Shown here piece by piece: positions 50,600 to 59,274 of a DNA stretch of 59,455 nt; position 1 is the first letter of the stretch; every line of letters starts with the position of its first letter. Source of the stretch: Oscillospiraceae bacterium (lineage in GTDB: Bacteria > Bacillota > Clostridia > Oscillospirales > Oscillospiraceae). The notes under the pieces were generated by a model, which worked only from the letters and a program-made list of their open reading frames with translations, did no database searches and was not told the DNA's origin. A program made the position numbers and the translations under genes. The stretch covers positions 1 to 59,455 of the forward strand of contig JAAWHG010000011.1 in the NCBI GenBank assembly GCA_022795735.1, given 5' to 3'.

Positions 50600-51790
50600 A
50601 TGCGCCGTTTTTCATTGCACCGGTTTGTGTCTGTGATTGCCACCGCCGCCGGGGAGTTTTGGCAACGAGCCGATCTGCTTCTGCTGGGCCTGTGCACGGT
50701 GGCGGCGATCTTCAGTATTGTCATCGTTTCCAGTACGACGGCTTATATGGGCGCGCAGCATTTTATTATCATACAGTCGGTCGCCCTTTTGATTGGAATC
50801 GTACTCTATATCGTCTTTACGTTTTTGGATATTGATATCATTGCCGAGCGGCGGGAAATTCTGCTGGTTTTCAGCTTGCTCTTTATCGCGACGCTGCGTT
50901 TTTGGGGCGCGAGCGGTGGCACGGTGAACCGGAGTTGGCTCTCGTTTAGTTGGCTGCCGTTCAGTATCCAGCCGGCTGAAATTTGCAAGATCACATTTAT
51001 TATCATTCTAGCCAAGACCATGAGTATCTACCGCAATAAGATATCCTCCATTCTGACCCTTGCGCAGATGCTTGTTATCCTGGCTCTCCTGGTGGCTACT
51101 ATTTTGGCGGTTTCGGGCGACACCGGCGTCGCGTTGCCATATGTTTTCATTTTTGTGGTCATGGCTTATGTTGGCGGCGTGAACATCGGCTGGTTTGCGC
51201 TTGCCGCCGGCGGGGCGATAGCGGCGTTTCCCATTATTTGGTCTGAGTTTCTGCGAGACGACCAGAAAAACCGCATTCTGATGCTCTTCGACCCCACCAT
51301 GGACCCGGACGGCGGTGGGGTTCGCTTTGATACCGTCCGCAGCCTAATATCTCTGCGGGGCGGTGGCATGACCGGCCAGGGGCTGTACAACGGGGCGCAG
51401 ACCCAGTCGGGCGGCATTGCAGCGCAGCATACCGACTTTGTCTTTTCCGCCATCGGAGAGGAGCTCGGGCTGCTGGGCTGCCTCGCGGTGCTGCTGCTGC
51501 TGTTGTTTATTATCATTCGGTGTATCTATGTCGGCGTGAAGTCGGGCAACTATATGAACCGGCTGATTTGCATCGGCATCGCGGGAATGCTGACCTTCCA
51601 GGTGGCGGTCAATGTGGGCATGTGCATCGGCGTTCTGCCAGTCATCGGCTTAACGCTTCCGTTCATTTCCTATGGGGGCAGCTCCATCGTCACTATGTTT
51701 GCGGCGATGGGGATAGTGTCCGGTATCCGAATGCGTCCCGCTCCAGACTCCACCGCGCGCTATATCCGCCCCAATTTGGGTATGATTTGA
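50600..51790 (+). CDS. FtsW/RodA/SpoVE family peptidoglycan polymerase
   Basis: 396 residues from the ATG at 50600, after an A/G-rich site with seven G. SEDS-family membrane glycosyltransferase that polymerises lipid II with a partner class B PBP. About ten helices; SWLPFSIQPAEICKITFIIILA near 115, the extracellular catalytic Asp region SGDTGVALPYVFIFV, and the C-terminal DFVFSAIGEELGLLG followed by GLTLPFISYGGSS are signatures. The FtsW/RodA/SpoVE subgroup cannot be settled from this alone; no PBP gene is adjacent, and the conserved lipid-II polymerase residues look intact. Confidence 0.9.
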   Translation: MRRFSLHRFVSVIATAAGEFWQRADLLLLGLCTVAAIFSIVIVSSTTAYMGAQHFIIIQSVALLIGIVLYIVFTFLDIDIIAERREILLVFSLLFIATLRFWGASGGTVNRSWLSFSWLPFSIQPAEICKITFIIILAKTMSIYRNKISSILTLAQMLVILALLVATILAVSGDTGVALPYVFIFVVMAYVGGVNIGWFALAAGGAIAAFPIIWSEFLRDDQKNRILMLFDPTMDPDGGGVRFDTVRSLISLRGGGMTGQGLYNGAQTQSGGIAAQHTDFVFSAIGEELGLLGCLAVLLLLLFIIIRCIYVGVKSGNYMNRLICIGIAGMLTFQVAVNVGMCIGVLPVIGLTLPFISYGGSSIVTMFAAMGIVSGIRMRPAPDSTARYIRPNLGMI

Positions 51791-51848
51791 TTCAAAACAA
51801 AGCAGTCTGGCGCGGTGCGCGTCAGGCTGCTTCCTTGGAGGGAATACC

Positions 51849-52379
51849 ATGAACGAACAGGAAATCATCGCGCTCGCGGCAGAACTGGGCTTTGCCAACG
51901 CAACGCTTGTGGACACGGGGAATGTCACATTTCTGCCCAGTTTTCGCCCGCTGTGTGAGGAAAATGTGTGTGGAAAGTACGGCGTCAACTACGCCTGTCC
52001 GCCGGACTGCGGAACTGTGGAAGAGATGGCGGAGCGGATTCGGTCCCGCAGGCGCGCTTTGGTGCTTCAAACCATGTGGGAAATTCAGGACCCGCTGAAC
52101 GAGGAGGAGACAAAACCGGCCAAGCGCAAACACAACCGTATGACAATGAAGCTTCGGGAGCAGTTGGGACAGCCCGTCCTGATGGTGGGAGCCGGAGGCT
52201 GTGATCTGTGTTCTCCCTGCGCGATCACTGAAGGAAAGCCCTGCCGGTTTCCGGAGACGAAATTCTCCTGCATGTCTGCCTACTGCGTTTTTGTGCAGGA
52301 ATTGTGTGAACAGTGCGGCATGGAGTACGACTGCGGACCGGGCTTGGTTGCGTTTTACAGTATGCTGTGTTTTTCATAA
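51849..52379 (+). CDS. DUF2284 cysteine-rich metal-binding protein
   Basis: 176 residues with 14 or more cysteines. CGKYGVNYACPPDCG near 40 is the DUF2284 opening motif; CDLCSPCAITEGKPCRFPE near 121 and a final CEQCGMEYDCG complete it. Likely binds iron-sulfur clusters or another metal; function unknown. A hairpin at about 51799-51832 precedes it. The following flavoprotein gene starts 2 bases after its stop, so the two are co-translated. Confidence 0.88.
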   Translation: MNEQEIIALAAELGFANATLVDTGNVTFLPSFRPLCEENVCGKYGVNYACPPDCGTVEEMAERIRSRRRALVLQTMWEIQDPLNEEETKPAKRKHNRMTMKLREQLGQPVLMVGAGGCDLCSPCAITEGKPCRFPETKFSCMSAYCVFVQELCEQCGMEYDCGPGLVAFYSMLCFS

Positions 52380-52380
52380 G

Positions 52381-53598
52381 ATGAGCATAACGGTTATGGT
52401 GCTGGGCGGCGGAGCCTCCGGAATGACGGCGGCGATTGCGGCGGCGGAGCAGGGGGCGAAAGTGGTGCTGCTGGAGCGGCAGGCCAGGCTTGGGCGTAAG
52501 CTTGCCGCTACCGGCAATGGCCGGTGTAATTTGACCAACCTCCACGCCGCTCAAGGCTGCTATCATGGAGAAGACCCGGACTTTTGCCGTCCCGCGTTGG
52601 AACGCTTCGGGGTGTCCGACACTTTGAACCGTTTCCGCGGGCTGGGGCTGCTGACGGTGTCGGAGCCCTCCGGGCGAGTTTATCCCTACTCCGACCAGGC
52701 TAACAGTGTACTAGACGTGCTGCGCTTTTCCCTGGAACGTCTGGGCGTCCGGGTTATCACAGGCTGCGAGGTTAAGAAAATCTGGGCAAGACGGGACGGA
52801 TACCTGCTGAAAACCACCAGTGGGGACTTCAAGGGAGACCGCCTCATTGTCGCCGCCGGGGGCGTGGCGGGCGGCAAACTTGGCGGCAGCGATATGGGGT
52901 ACAAGCTGTTGGAGTCTATGGGTCATCGTTGTACGAGACTCTTTCCAGCCCTGGTGCAACTGATGGTAGAGGACAGCGCGACCCGGGCGTTAAAAGGCGT
53001 CCGCGCGCAAGCGGCTTTGGAGGTCTGGAACGACAAGACCCTGCTTGCCCGGAACGAGGGAGAGGTACAGTTTACGGAGACCGGTGTCAGCGGACCGGCG
53101 GTGTTTGAAATTTCCCGCTCTGCGTCGGTTAACGGCCCGGGACTGCTGCTCCGGCTGGATTTCACACCCCATTTGGAGCGGGACGAATTGGCCGCTCTGC
53201 TGACCGCCCGACAGGAGGCGTTTCCTGGGCTGACTGCGGATGAACTGCTGACCGGGATGCTGCACAACCGTTTGGGCAGGGTGTTGGTTAAGAAAGCCGG
53301 GATTTCTGCCGCCGCCCCGCTCGCGACGCTGGACAGCGGCTCGCTGGCGCGCGCAGCGGAAGCGGTCAAGGGTTTTACCCTTGTCTTTTCCGAAACGCAG
53401 GGCTTTGACAGCGCCCAGGTCACGGCGGGCGGTATGGTCACGGCGGACTTCGACCCGCAGACGATGCAAAGCCGTCTCCGCCCTGGGCTATATGCCTGCG
53501 GCGAGGTGCTGGACGTGGACGGCGACTGCGGCGGCTTTAACCTGCAATGGGCTTGGTCCTCGGGACGGTTGGCCGGTATTTCGGCGGCCTCTGGTTGA
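52381..53598 (+). CDS. HI0933-like (BaiN/YhiN) FAD-dependent oxidoreductase
   Basis: 405 residues from the ATG at 52381, one base after the DUF2284 stop. Dinucleotide-binding VLGGGASGMTAAIAAAEQGAKVVLLER, then GRKLAATGNGRCNLTN near 42, LFPALVQL near 184 and the C-terminal SGLYACGEVLDVDGDCGGFNLQWAWSSG are the family signatures. One member (BaiN) reduces bile-acid intermediates in gut Clostridia, but most members have no known substrate, so no specific role is claimed. A longer frame upstream lies inside the DUF2284 gene. Confidence 0.92.
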   Translation: MSITVMVLGGGASGMTAAIAAAEQGAKVVLLERQARLGRKLAATGNGRCNLTNLHAAQGCYHGEDPDFCRPALERFGVSDTLNRFRGLGLLTVSEPSGRVYPYSDQANSVLDVLRFSLERLGVRVITGCEVKKIWARRDGYLLKTTSGDFKGDRLIVAAGGVAGGKLGGSDMGYKLLESMGHRCTRLFPALVQLMVEDSATRALKGVRAQAALEVWNDKTLLARNEGEVQFTETGVSGPAVFEISRSASVNGPGLLLRLDFTPHLERDELAALLTARQEAFPGLTADELLTGMLHNRLGRVLVKKAGISAAAPLATLDSGSLARAAEAVKGFTLVFSETQGFDSAQVTAGGMVTADFDPQTMQSRLRPGLYACGEVLDVDGDCGGFNLQWAWSSGRLAGISAASG

Positions 53599-53641
53599 CG
53601 GAAAGCGTCAGAACCGGTATTCATGCTTTGGAGGTGAGACC

Positions 53642-55219
53642 GTGCTGCGTATTCGCGATTTAATCCTTGGCCTTGACGAGCCGGAGGAACGCCTGTACCG
53701 GGAGGCGGCGCGTACCCTGCGTCTTCCGGCGCGAGAAATTCTGTCCCTGGATGTGGTCCGCCGCGCGGTGGATGCACGAAAAAAGGACGAGATCCGGCTG
53801 GTCTACACTGTGGACGCCGTCCTGCGCAACGAAGTAAAGGCAAGTCTCGGCCCCAAGGTTTCCAACGGAAAGCCGCTATGTTATGCGATTCCCCGGCCCA
53901 AAGCGTTGCCGAATGAGCGGCCTGTCGTCGTGGGATTTGGCCCGGGCGGGATTTTTGCGGCCCTTCTTCTGGCTGAAGCGGGATTGCGCCCTCTGGTTCT
54001 TGAGCGTGGGTTGGATGTGGAAACCAGGCGAAGAAAGGTTGAGGAGTTTTGGCATACCGGCCGTCTCGACCCCGACTGCAACGTCCAATTTGGGGAAGGA
54101 GGCGCGGGAACCTTCTCCGACGGCAAGCTCAACACCGGCATCCACGACCCCCGGGTTCGTTGGGTGCTGGAGCAATTCCACGCCGCCGGAGCGCAGGACA
54201 GCATCCTGACCGATGCCAAGCCTCACATTGGAACCGACGTCCTGTCCGGCGTGGTACAAACCCTGCGGCATCGAATTGAGGGGCTGGGCGGCGAGATTCG
54301 TTTTGGCTGCCGTCTTACGGGGATGGAACAGGATGGAGGGGCGTTGAAGGCGGTTCGATATGAGAAAAAAGGGACGGACAAGGTTCTTGCTTGCCGGCAT
54401 TTGATACTTGCCATTGGGCACAGTGCCAGAGATACCTTTTCCGTGCTGGAAACGCTCGGCGTGCCCATGGAGCGAAAGCCCTTTTCCATGGGGGTCCGTA
54501 TTGAGCATAAGCAGAGCTGGCTAAACGCGGCGCAGTATGGTCCCTCGGCGGGGCATCCCCGGCTTCCTCCTGCGGATTACAAGCTTTCGGCCCATCTGCC
54601 GGACGGCAGCTCGGCGTATACCTTTTGCATGTGCCCGGGGGGACAAGTTGTGGCGGCGGCTTCCGAAGCCGGCGGCGTGGTCACCAACGGGATGAGCAAC
54701 GCGGCGCGGAACGGAGAAAACTGCAACGCCGCCTTGCTGGTCACGCTGCACCCCGCAGACTTTCCAGGCGAGGGTGTGCTGGCGGGGATGAAATGGCAGC
54801 GGACTCTGGAACAGGCGGCATTTCAGATGAGCGGAAGTTACGGTGCTCCGGCGCAGCTAGTTGGTGATTTCCTGAAAGGATGTCCCAGTACGGGGCCGGG
54901 GGACGTTGTGCCATCCTACCAGCCCGGTGTGGTTTATACCGACCTCCGCAGCTGCATGCCGGAGAAGATTACCGGTGTACTGAGCCGGGCACTGCCGGTC
55001 TTTGACAGACGGCTGAAAGGTTTTTCACAGCGTGACGCGGTCCTGACCGCGCCCGAGACACGTAGTTCCAGCCCCGTGCGTATTCTCAGGGATGAGAGCT
55101 GCCAGTCCTGGCTGCGCGGTCTTTATCCCTGCGGTGAGGGCGCGGGATATGCCGGGGGCATTACGTCGGCGGCGGTGGATGGACTCCGCTGCGCGGAAGC
55201 GCTGATCTCTAATCTATAG
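53642..55219 (+). CDS. FAD-dependent dehydrogenase, COG2509-type
   Basis: 525 residues starting at a GTG at 53642 with GGAGG upstream. A short N-terminal helical/ferredoxin-like domain (about 1-85, LSLDVVRRAVDARKKDEIRLVY) precedes the FAD domain: VVVGFGPGGIFAALLLAEAG near 94, NVQFGEGGAGTFSDGKL near 145 and the C-terminal GLYPCGEGAGYAGGITSAA. The substrate is unknown. It belongs to the same rightward run as the preceding two genes. Confidence 0.92.
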   Translation: MLRIRDLILGLDEPEERLYREAARTLRLPAREILSLDVVRRAVDARKKDEIRLVYTVDAVLRNEVKASLGPKVSNGKPLCYAIPRPKALPNERPVVVGFGPGGIFAALLLAEAGLRPLVLERGLDVETRRRKVEEFWHTGRLDPDCNVQFGEGGAGTFSDGKLNTGIHDPRVRWVLEQFHAAGAQDSILTDAKPHIGTDVLSGVVQTLRHRIEGLGGEIRFGCRLTGMEQDGGALKAVRYEKKGTDKVLACRHLILAIGHSARDTFSVLETLGVPMERKPFSMGVRIEHKQSWLNAAQYGPSAGHPRLPPADYKLSAHLPDGSSAYTFCMCPGGQVVAAASEAGGVVTNGMSNAARNGENCNAALLVTLHPADFPGEGVLAGMKWQRTLEQAAFQMSGSYGAPAQLVGDFLKGCPSTGPGDVVPSYQPGVVYTDLRSCMPEKITGVLSRALPVFDRRLKGFSQRDAVLTAPETRSSSPVRILRDESCQSWLRGLYPCGEGAGYAGGITSAAVDGLRCAEALISNL

Positions 55220-55227
55220 CAAAGATT

Positions 55228-55265
55228 GCGCCGCAGGCTAAAAATTCTGCGGCGCGATTCTTGTT
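55228..55265 (+). terminator. Terminator after the flavoprotein gene
   Basis: 9-bp stem (55228-55236 with 55247-55255) followed by GATTCTTGTTTTT. Confidence 0.65.
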
Positions 55266-55579
55266 TTTAGAGTTAATGTTTCACTTGTTTGCCTGGCTGG
55301 CCATAATATCGCTCAGCGGCTAGAGCAATATTATGGGAATTATTTCAAGGGATAAAATGCCGAGAATATGGTTCATGAACTAGTTTTACCTAAGATGTAT
55401 ACTGTAAGGGCAAGTTACAATATGAAATTTCCAATAAGCCTTTTCAAAATGAAATTTAGAGCCAGCCAAAAGAATATCCGTCAGATTCTGGCTAAGGGAG
55501 GGGAAACGTGGAGTCTCTTCCAGCATACACTGAATTGTGGCCGGGTTTACCGGCTATCATCCTAGAAAGGAGAACTCCT
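55266..55579 (+). promoter_or_regulatory. Leader region with possible sporulation promoter
   Basis: AT-rich with no supportable gene. CATACACT at 55524-55531 matches the -10 consensus of mother-cell sporulation sigma factors (sigma-E, partly sigma-K), with AAAC 16 bases upstream and the collagen-like gene start about 50 bases downstream. The sequence GGATAAAATG at 55350 gives no gene. The promoter class is inferred. Confidence 0.4.
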
Positions 55580-56599
55580 ATGAAACGTTATCAGTGTTTC
55601 GATCTGAGCGGCCTGCCAGAGGAAAACAACGGCGGCTGTGATTGCGACAGAGCAGTAGCCCGCCCGCCCATCACGCCTTGTCCGCCCGTGGTTCCTCCGT
55701 GCCCGCCCATTACACCCTGCCCGCCTTGCTGTCCGCCCCAGCCCGGCCCAGTTTGCGGTCCTACTGGTCCTACTGGTCCCATTGGCCCCACCGGTCCCAC
55801 GGGCCCTGCTGGTCTGAATGGCCTGAATGGTATGATGGGTCCCACTGGTCCCACTGGAGCAACAGGCGCAACCGGTGCGATTGGCCCTACTGGCCCGGTC
55901 GGAGCAATGGGTATGACTGGACCGGCAGGTGCGGTAGGTCCAACTGGACCCGTTGGCGCAGTCGGACCAGCTGGCGCTATTGGTCCCACCGGTCCGGCTG
56001 GTGCAATAGGCCCTGCTGGGCCGACTGGGCCGACTGGTGCGACAGGTGCAACAGGTGCGGTTGGACCGGCAGGTGCGGAAGGGCCCACCGGCCCGGCAGG
56101 TCCGGCGGGTGCGGAAGGCCCCACTGGCCCGGCAGGTCCGGCAGGCGCGGAAGGTCCCACCGGCCCGGCAGGTCCGACAGGTGCGGAAGGTCCCACAGGT
56201 CCGGCAGGTCCGACAGGTGCGGAAGGGCCCACCGGGCCCACAGGTCCGGCAGGTCCGATAGGCGCGGAAGGTCCCACCGGCCCGGCAGGTCCGACAGGTG
56301 CGGAAGGTCCCACAGGTCCCACAGGTCCGGCAGGCGCGGAAGGTCCCACCGGCCCGGCGGGCCCGACAGGTGCGGAAGGTCCCACCGGCCCGGCGGGCCC
56401 GACAGGTGCGGCAGGGCCCACCGGGCCCACCGGTCCGGCTGGCGAAATTGGTCCTACCGGCCCCACTGGTCCAGCTGGTCCCGAAAGTACAGCCACTCCA
56501 GCAAACGCCGTCGCTGATGCCACTGACACAGACGATGTAGTGACACAGTTCAACACATTGCTGGCAAATCTGCGCGCAGCCGGTTTACTGGAAACCTAA
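55580..56599 (+). CDS. Collagen-like GXT-repeat surface protein
   Basis: 339 residues from the ATG at 55580 (AAAGGAGAA upstream). An N-terminal part of about 60 residues has a Cys pair and proline-rich repeats (ITPCPP, VPPCPP). About 80 uninterrupted Gly-X-Y triplets follow (about 58-312), mostly GPT, GPA and GAE, with a repeated [12 protein letters not shown] unit. The C-terminal 30 residues ([20 protein letters not shown]) could trimerise. There is no signal peptide, as for spore-coat/exosporium proteins such as BclA, which are put on the forespore from the mother cell. Threonines in GPT are typical O-glycosylation sites; the next gene is a glycosyltransferase. Confidence 0.9.
   Translation: MKRYQCFDLSGLPEENNGGCDCDRAVARPPITPCPPVVPPCPPITPCPPCCPPQPGPVCGPTGPTGPIGPTGPTGPAGLNGLNGMMGPTGPTGATGATGAIGPTGPVGAMGMTGPAGAVGPTGPVGAVGPAGAIGPTGPAGAIGPAGPTGPTGATGATGAVGPAGAEGPTGPAGPAGAEGPTGPAGPAGAEGPTGPAGPTGAEGPTGPAGPTGAEGPTGPTGPAGPIGAEGPTGPAGPTGAEGPTGPTGPAGAEGPTGPAGPTGAEGPTGPAGPTGAAGPTGPTGPAGEIGPTGPTGPAGPESTATPANAVADATDTDDVVTQFNTLLANLRAAGLLET
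55760..56480 (+). repeat. Short tandem DNA repeats coding GXY triplets
   Basis: Near-identical 36-bp units (GGTGCGGAAGGTCCCACCGG and variants) occur about ten times from 56060 to 56420. Such arrays change length by recombination, so strain-to-strain variation is expected. The short 9-bp GGTCC(C/G)ACT unit covers the rest. Confidence 0.8.
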
Positions 56600-56621
56600 T
56601 TCTTAATAAACAGGCCGCACA

Positions 56622-56655
56622 GAGGCCGGGGGGGCGCCTGCCCTCCCGGTTTTAA
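56622..56655 (+). terminator. Hairpin between collagen-like and glycosyltransferase genes
   Basis: 10-bp stem (56626-56635 with 56640-56649, one G-U), loop GCCT, then TTTT. It may partly separate expression of the two genes. Confidence 0.6.
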
Positions 56656-56681
56656 GAATCAAATCAAGATGGGAGATTAAA

Positions 56682-57779
56682 ATGAAGATTGTAGTTTACG
56701 CAATTTGCAAAAATGAGGCTCAATTTGTGGACCGCTGGATGAATTCCATGTCAGAAGCGGATCAGATTGTTGTACTGGACACCGGCTCCGATGACGGTAC
56801 TGTGGACCAATTGCGAAAGCGGGGCGCTCAAGTGACAGTAGAGGCTATATCCCCGTGGCGGTTCGACACTGCCCGAAACCGCTCTTTGGAATTAACGCCA
56901 AAAGATGCGGACATATGCGTCTGCACAGACCTTGACGAATTGTTTCTGCCCGGATGGCGAAGAAATCTGGAAAAAGTCTGGACGCCCGGTATTCGTCAGA
57001 TCCATTACCGCTATACTTGGAACTTCAATCCGGATGGTTCGGAGGGCTATGTGTTCTGGATTGACAAAATTCATGTCCGTGAGGGTTTTCGCTGGGTCAA
57101 TCCGGTCCACGAGGTACTGCAATGGACTGGTGTGGGCCCCTGTGCCGCCTGCTTTGCGGCTGGTGTTTGTCTACAGCACCATGCAGATCATAAAAAGTCA
57201 CGAAGTCAGTATCTGCCGTTATTGGAACTGGCGGTTTCGGAAAATTCACACAACGACCGAAATATGCACTATCTGGGCCGTGAATATTTTTTCTATCAGG
57301 ACTGGGACAATTGCATTCGCACACTGGAACGGCACATTTCAATGCCAGAGGCTAAATGGGCGGACGAACGAAGCGCCTCTATGCGCTATCTGGCGCGTGC
57401 TTACGCCGAGAAGGGCATGGATCCTCAGGCTCGCCAATGGTTTTATCGGGGAATTGCGGAGGCCGCCCATCTGCGGGAGCCTTTTTTGGACTTTGCTGTC
57501 TATCTGGTGGAGCAAAAGGAATGGGACGGCGTAGCATGGCTGGCCCGGGAAGCGTTGAAACGGACCGAACGGCCCCGCAGTTACATCTGTGAAGGAGATG
57601 CCTGGAATGACTTACCGTATGATCTGCTTGCACTGAGTTGTTACTATACTGGACGTTACACAGAGGCGCTGGAGGCCGGCCGTAAGGCCGCAGCACTGGC
57701 ACCGTGGAAGGAACGGTTGAAGGAAAATCTTGATTTTTATCAAAGCACCGAATCCGCAAGAAAAACAGAAACGAAATGA
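56682..57779 (+). CDS. GT2 family glycosyltransferase with TPR-like C-terminus
   Basis: 365 residues. GT-A domain: VVYAICKNEAQFVDRWMNSM, VVLDTGSDDGT near 30, and CVCTDLDELF near 78 (a DxD motif). Residues from about 190 onward hold TPR-like helical repeats (MRYLARAYAEKGMDPQARQWF, LSCYYTGRYTEALEAGRKAA). It starts 82 bases after the collagen-like gene and probably glycosylates it; similar pairs occur in spore formers. No membrane segments, so it acts in the mother-cell cytosol. Confidence 0.88.
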   Translation: MKIVVYAICKNEAQFVDRWMNSMSEADQIVVLDTGSDDGTVDQLRKRGAQVTVEAISPWRFDTARNRSLELTPKDADICVCTDLDELFLPGWRRNLEKVWTPGIRQIHYRYTWNFNPDGSEGYVFWIDKIHVREGFRWVNPVHEVLQWTGVGPCAACFAAGVCLQHHADHKKSRSQYLPLLELAVSENSHNDRNMHYLGREYFFYQDWDNCIRTLERHISMPEAKWADERSASMRYLARAYAEKGMDPQARQWFYRGIAEAAHLREPFLDFAVYLVEQKEWDGVAWLAREALKRTERPRSYICEGDAWNDLPYDLLALSCYYTGRYTEALEAGRKAAALAPWKERLKENLDFYQSTESARKTETK

Positions 57780-57992
57780 AATTTTATTACTACTTACGCA
57801 AGGCAAATGTCAGACAAAATTTGACCTTTTTCGGCATATATGCCTTGTTTGAGCCTTTTCAAGCAAGGTATATTCCATTTTTTATGTAGGTAGACCCTCA
57901 AATAGAGTCCGTGGTCTGGTACTTTGCCCAGTCCTTTCGTGGGTGCAATTCACAGCAACACGAAAAAATTCTCGGAATTTGTGATTTTGTAC
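57780..57992. other. Non-coding interval before the tRNA gene
   Basis: AT-rich, with an imperfect hairpin GCATATATGCCTTG ... CAAGGTATAT (57832-57878) followed by CCATTTTTTATG, which could end transcription of the glycosyltransferase gene. No gene is seen. Confidence 0.5.
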
Positions 57993-58020
57993 TTGACTTT
58001 TTTTAATTCTATGGTATACT
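57993..58020 (+). promoter_or_regulatory. tRNA-Thr promoter
   Basis: TTGACT (57993-57998) and TATACT (58015-58020) with 16-base spacing, 20 bases before the tRNA. Confidence 0.75.
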
Positions 58021-58039
58021 AAGAAAGCTGCTTCGAGAT

Positions 58040-58115
<76 letters not shown>

Positions 58116-58116
58116 G

Positions 58117-58152
58117 AAAAACCCCGTAACCACAGCGGTTGCGGGGTTTTCT
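58117..58152 (+). terminator. Terminator after tRNA-Thr
   Basis: Stem 58122-58131 with 58137-58146, then TTTTCT. Confidence 0.85.
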
Positions 58153-58239
58153 CATTTCTCCAATGGCCCTGGATTTTTGGGTTTAGCGTCCAATCTGCCA
58201 AAGGTCTACCACGAAATGCACAGTTGAGCGGTCAGGAAG

Positions 58240-58446
58240 TCAATTCCCGGCCGCTTTTTTCATGCCTTTTTCGGGCGGTTTTTCGGTTCCTACGATGTCA
58301 TTAAAACGGTCAAAGGCCTGCATGGCTTTAGCCTGGGCAGAGGCTATGGTGTGGGCGTAGGGCCGTGGTGCTGGCTTGGGCGTGGCCCAGCTGCCGGGAT
58401 ACCACCACCAGGGGTACACCGTCAGCAATCATCAGGGAGGCGTATG
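58240..58446 (-). pseudogene. Tyrosine recombinase (integrase) C-terminal remnant, frameshifted
   Basis: On the minus strand one frame reads HTYASLMIADGVPLVVVS then RQLGHAQASTT, and a second frame reads RPYAHTIASAQAKAMQAFDR. Joined, these are the last active-site motifs of phage-type integrases (H-TYASL, LGHA and the nucleophilic Tyr in YAHT). A single-base frameshift near 58375 separates them, and everything upstream of HTYASL is missing. It lies just after tRNA-Thr, the normal place for such an element's integrase end. The downstream 58447-58625 has no gene. Confidence 0.8.
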
Positions 58447-58625
58447 TGTGCCCTTATGGCATAATAGGGACAAATCGGAAAACCCTTGCGTTGCAAGGAG
58501 TTGGCGGTTTGTCCTTATTCTTTTTCCACTAAAAAACGGCCTTAAAACGGGGTCTACGGGAGGGGGTAATAACCAAGGGCTGCACTTAAAGGACAAATTT
58601 TTTCAGACCGAGAAGGAGGTTGAAA

Positions 58626-59168
58626 ATGGGAGCCTGGGGCATTACCGTAAGGCAAAGTGACGATGGCTTAGACCTGCTGGATACGATTGTGGCGGAATAA
58701 CTGAGAAAGGTGAACTTTGCTGTATTCAACGTGTCAGAGGCCGTTACTCTATTGAACCAAAATATTCAAGAGGAAATCGAACAGTACAAGCAGAAGCCGC
58801 CGTCGGAAAGTACGGATTTCTACATCAACGAAGTGCTTATGCACGACTTTACCAATGCGGCAATCCTGATCGCAGAGTGTTTTTACGACTACTATCAAAC
58901 TGGGGAATTAGTTGTCTAGGATTATGTCGGTGAGAATTACGATCCGGTTAGGCACCAAATCAAAAACTTTATCGTCACAAAAACCGACTTGCAGTCCCTT
59001 CTGGCGGAGTTAGAAAACGTTCAAACCCCGGAGCATTGGAAGTATCAGGGATGGGCCAGCGAAGAAATCCTCCAACAGTGGCTAATACATATCCAATCTG
59101 TAGGGCTGGTGAACAACCGAAAAGCCAGGGTAGAGGAAATTATTTTGGCGGAGTTAATATATATTTGA
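58626..59168 (+). pseudogene. DUF4259-like mobile-element gene with two internal stops
   Basis: One continuous frame of 180 codons: MGAWGITVRQSDDGLDLLD at the start (MGAWG is the DUF4259 hallmark; GGAGG upstream at 58615), then TAA at 58698-58700 and TAG at 58917-58919, with homologous-looking sequence after each (VNFAVFNVSEAVTLLN; DYVGENYDPVRHQIKNF; final LAELIYI). Both stops differ by one base from Gln codons (CAA, CAG). It is a nonsense-broken cargo gene of an integrative element. Confidence 0.75.
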
Positions 59169-59274
59169 TGCTTGTTACTCCTTCTTTTTTCTGTACCCTA
59201 AATACTCAATAAACCGCTTCACCGCAATGGGGCGGTGACGTAAGAAAACATTTTAAGCGAGGGTCGGCGTAGTG

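Noticed and set aside
55368..55565. 65-codon frame before the collagen-like gene
   Set aside because: No RBS, random composition and overlap with the probable promoter.
55591..56556. Minus-strand collagen-like GPV/GPA frame
   Set aside because: The reverse complement of a GPT/GPA repeat also reads as G-P-x repeats. The plus frame has the RBS, a start and distinct N- and C-terminal domains; the minus frame has none.
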